From: Oscillospiraceae bacterium
GTDB taxonomy: Bacteria > Bacillota > Clostridia > Oscillospirales > Ruminococcaceae
NCBI GenBank assembly: GCA_029068025.1
Contig: JAIEDJ010000053.1
Location: 1-5,898, forward strand
Length of the DNA stretch: 5,898 nucleotides
Direction of reading: 5' to 3'
Shown here: one piece after another, positions 5,492 to 5,898 of the stretch
How positions within the stretch are numbered: position 1 is the first letter of the stretch
Layout of the letters: each line of letters opens with the position of its first letter
The notes under the pieces: model-generated
Databases searched by the model: none
Seen by the model: the letters and a program-made list of their open reading frames with translations, nothing else
What the model was told of the DNA's origin: nothing
Position numbers and translations under genes: made by a program

Positions 5492-5566
5492 ATGCAGCGT
5501 TGGATAAGATGCCGTAAGAAGCATTTGTCGGAGGGCAGTCACAGCGTATGGGGTGATGCCGGATAA
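5492..5566 (+). CDS. Possible 24-residue leader peptide (uORF) of the MATE gene
   Basis: An ORF runs from ATG 5492 to TAA 5564-5566, encoding a peptide that begins MQRWIRCRKK and ends SVWGDAG. Its stop codon sits inside the 5' arm of the downstream terminator (GGATAAGACA, 5561-5570), so a ribosome at the stop would block terminator folding. This placement is typical of leader peptides in transcription attenuation. Against it: the only SD-like site (GGAGG, 5472-5476) is 15 nt from the ATG, farther than optimal, and an in-frame ATG at 5477 directly abuts it. An ORF of this length can arise by chance. No amino-acid run suggests a biosynthetic attenuator; the basic RCRKK stretch is its only notable feature. 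Confidence 0.35.
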   Translation: MQRWIRCRKKHLSEGSHSVWGDAG

Positions 5567-5610
5567 GACAGCTGTTTTCCTGCGGAGTGTCTTATTCAAC
5601 TTTTTTGTTT
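5561..5610 (+). terminator. Intrinsic terminator inside the MATE leader
   Basis: GGATAAGACA (5561-5570) pairs with TGTCTTATTC (5588-5597) over 10 bp with one G-U, around a 17-nt loop that can hold a mini-stem (TCC/GGA at 5578-5586). It is followed by AAC and TTTTTTGTTTT (5601-5611). It sits about 130 nt after the promoter and 54 nt before the gene it precedes, on the same strand, with no other gene upstream to terminate. It is therefore most easily read as a conditional terminator. Confidence 0.75.
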
Positions 5611-5650
5611 TAAATTACTTTAATCCCGATTTTACAGACGCTTGTACTAT

Positions 5651-5656
5651 AGGAGG
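5651..5656 (+). promoter_or_regulatory. Ribosome binding site fixing the GTG start of the MATE gene
   Basis: AGGAGG lies 7 nt before GTG 5664. It decides for a GTG start, since no ATG occurs near this SD in the MATE frame and the frame's next upstream ATG (5556) would require translating through the terminator. Confidence 0.8.
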
Positions 5657-5663
5657 TTATAAG

Positions 5664-5898
5664 GTGAAACGCGAAAATAACTTTACAGAGGGTCGTATTT
5701 TTTCGCCTCTGATCATGTTTGCGCTGCCCGTGCTTTTAGCGCTGCTGCTGCAAACGGCATACGGAGCGGCGGATCTGCTTATCGTCGGCAAATTCGGCGG
5801 AGAGCTGTCGGATGTTTACCAATCGGCGGTGTCTACCGGCAGTCAGATAATGCAGACTCTGACGCTGGTCATCACGGGGCTTTCAATGGGAGTTACCG
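5664..5898 (+). CDS. MATE-family multidrug/toxin efflux transporter, N-terminal part
   Basis: The first 78 codons are present and the gene is cut by the window end. The product begins MKRENNFTEGRIFSPLIMFA and continues with a first membrane helix (about 14-34, L-P-V-L-L-A-L-L-L-Q-T-A-Y), then A-D-L-L-I-V-G-K-F-G-G and S-A-V-S-T-G-S-Q-I-M-Q-T-L-T-L-V-I-T-G-L-S-M-G-V-T, entering the second helix. The A-D-x-x-I-V-G-x-F signature after TM1 is characteristic of MATE (NorM/DinF-like) antiporters, which export cationic drugs or metabolites across the cytoplasmic membrane using Na+ or H+ gradients. Full-length members have about 440-460 residues and 12 helices. The start is GTG with AGGAGG 7 nt upstream. 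Expression appears to depend on the preceding leader terminator. Substrate cannot be inferred. Confidence 0.9.
   Translation, partial: MKRENNFTEGRIFSPLIMFALPVLLALLLQTAYGAADLLIVGKFGGELSDVYQSAVSTGSQIMQTLTLVITGLSMGVT

Larger units (their letters stand above)
5464..5610 (+). promoter_or_regulatory. Structured leader RNA upstream of the MATE gene (candidate attenuator/riboswitch)
   Basis: Read by eye, the leader folds into consecutive hairpins. H1 pairs 5477-5484 with 5493-5500 (8 bp with wobbles). H2 pairs 5503-5512 with 5521-5529 (9 bp, one bulged G at 5508, 8-nt loop). H3 pairs 5534-5542 with 5553-5560 (8 bp, one bulged G at 5538). H4 is an intrinsic terminator at 5561-5597. H3 and H4 abut with no gap. 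The sequence GATGCCG occurs at 5508-5514 and again at 5555-5561, each followed closely by a TAAGA. I looked for signatures of TPP, FMN, SAM, cobalamin, lysine, glycine, purine, guanidine-I, ZTP, fluoride, T-box and THF leaders and recognised none. The ligand or signal is unknown; an alternative is ribosome-controlled attenuation through the small ORF inside. Confidence 0.6.

Noticed and set aside
5464..5566. Known riboswitch class for the MATE leader (guanidine, THF, cobalamin, T-box considered)
   Set aside because: None of the conserved core motifs of those classes could be found by eye, so no class name is given.
5556..5663. Open frame in phase with MATE starting at ATG 5556
   Set aside because: It would be translated through the terminator stem and U-tract, has no properly spaced SD, and MATE proteins start near the GTG at 5664, which has a strong SD.

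Overview
The window looks like ordinary chromosome from a low-to-mid GC Firmicute. The protein flavour (a Ruminococcus-type MATE N-terminus, an ECF sigma factor with a one-TM partner, an NADPH-type TrxB with CAVC) and near-perfect TTGACA-N17-TATAAT promoters with strong GGAGG ribosome binding sites suggest a Ruminococcaceae/Oscillospiraceae gut clostridium. This host assignment is an inference from protein style, not from a database match.

Layout from left to right. (1) 77-1356, minus strand: a two-gene signalling operon, an ECF sigma factor followed, with a 4-bp ATGA overlap, by its probable membrane-bound anti-sigma partner. The partner carries a tandem 33-bp duplication in its cytoplasmic N-terminus. 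(2) 1436-2096, minus: a monocistronic thrH-like phosphoserine phosphatase/homoserine phosphotransferase with its own promoter and terminator. (3) 2189-3340, plus: ruvX (Holliday junction resolvase family) and a SLOG/DUF1273 (YpsA-like) gene, transcribed divergently from thrH, separated by a 92-nt element with 14-bp perfect inverted ends and closed by a strong terminator. (4) 3339-4241, minus: thioredoxin reductase trxB, convergent with the SLOG gene. (5) 4359-5288, minus: cysteine synthase cysK, with a consensus promoter and a hairpin in its 5' leader. (6) 5428-5898, plus: a divergently transcribed MATE-family efflux transporter, cut by the window end, preceded by a leader of about 200 nt.

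The metabolic genes share a theme: ThrH can make serine, CysK turns O-acetylserine into cysteine, and TrxB maintains thiol redox. They appear to be separate transcription units, so this is context rather than proof of co-regulation.

The part most worth a second look is the MATE leader (about 5463-5663). It has a strong promoter, three tandem hairpins, a 24-codon upstream ORF whose stop codon lies inside the 5' arm of an intrinsic terminator, and a second GGATAAGA copy that could compete for the terminator's 3' arm. This is the architecture expected of transcription attenuation, by ribosome position or ligand, controlling an efflux pump. I do not recognise it as a named riboswitch class. Everything else reads as conventional genes.
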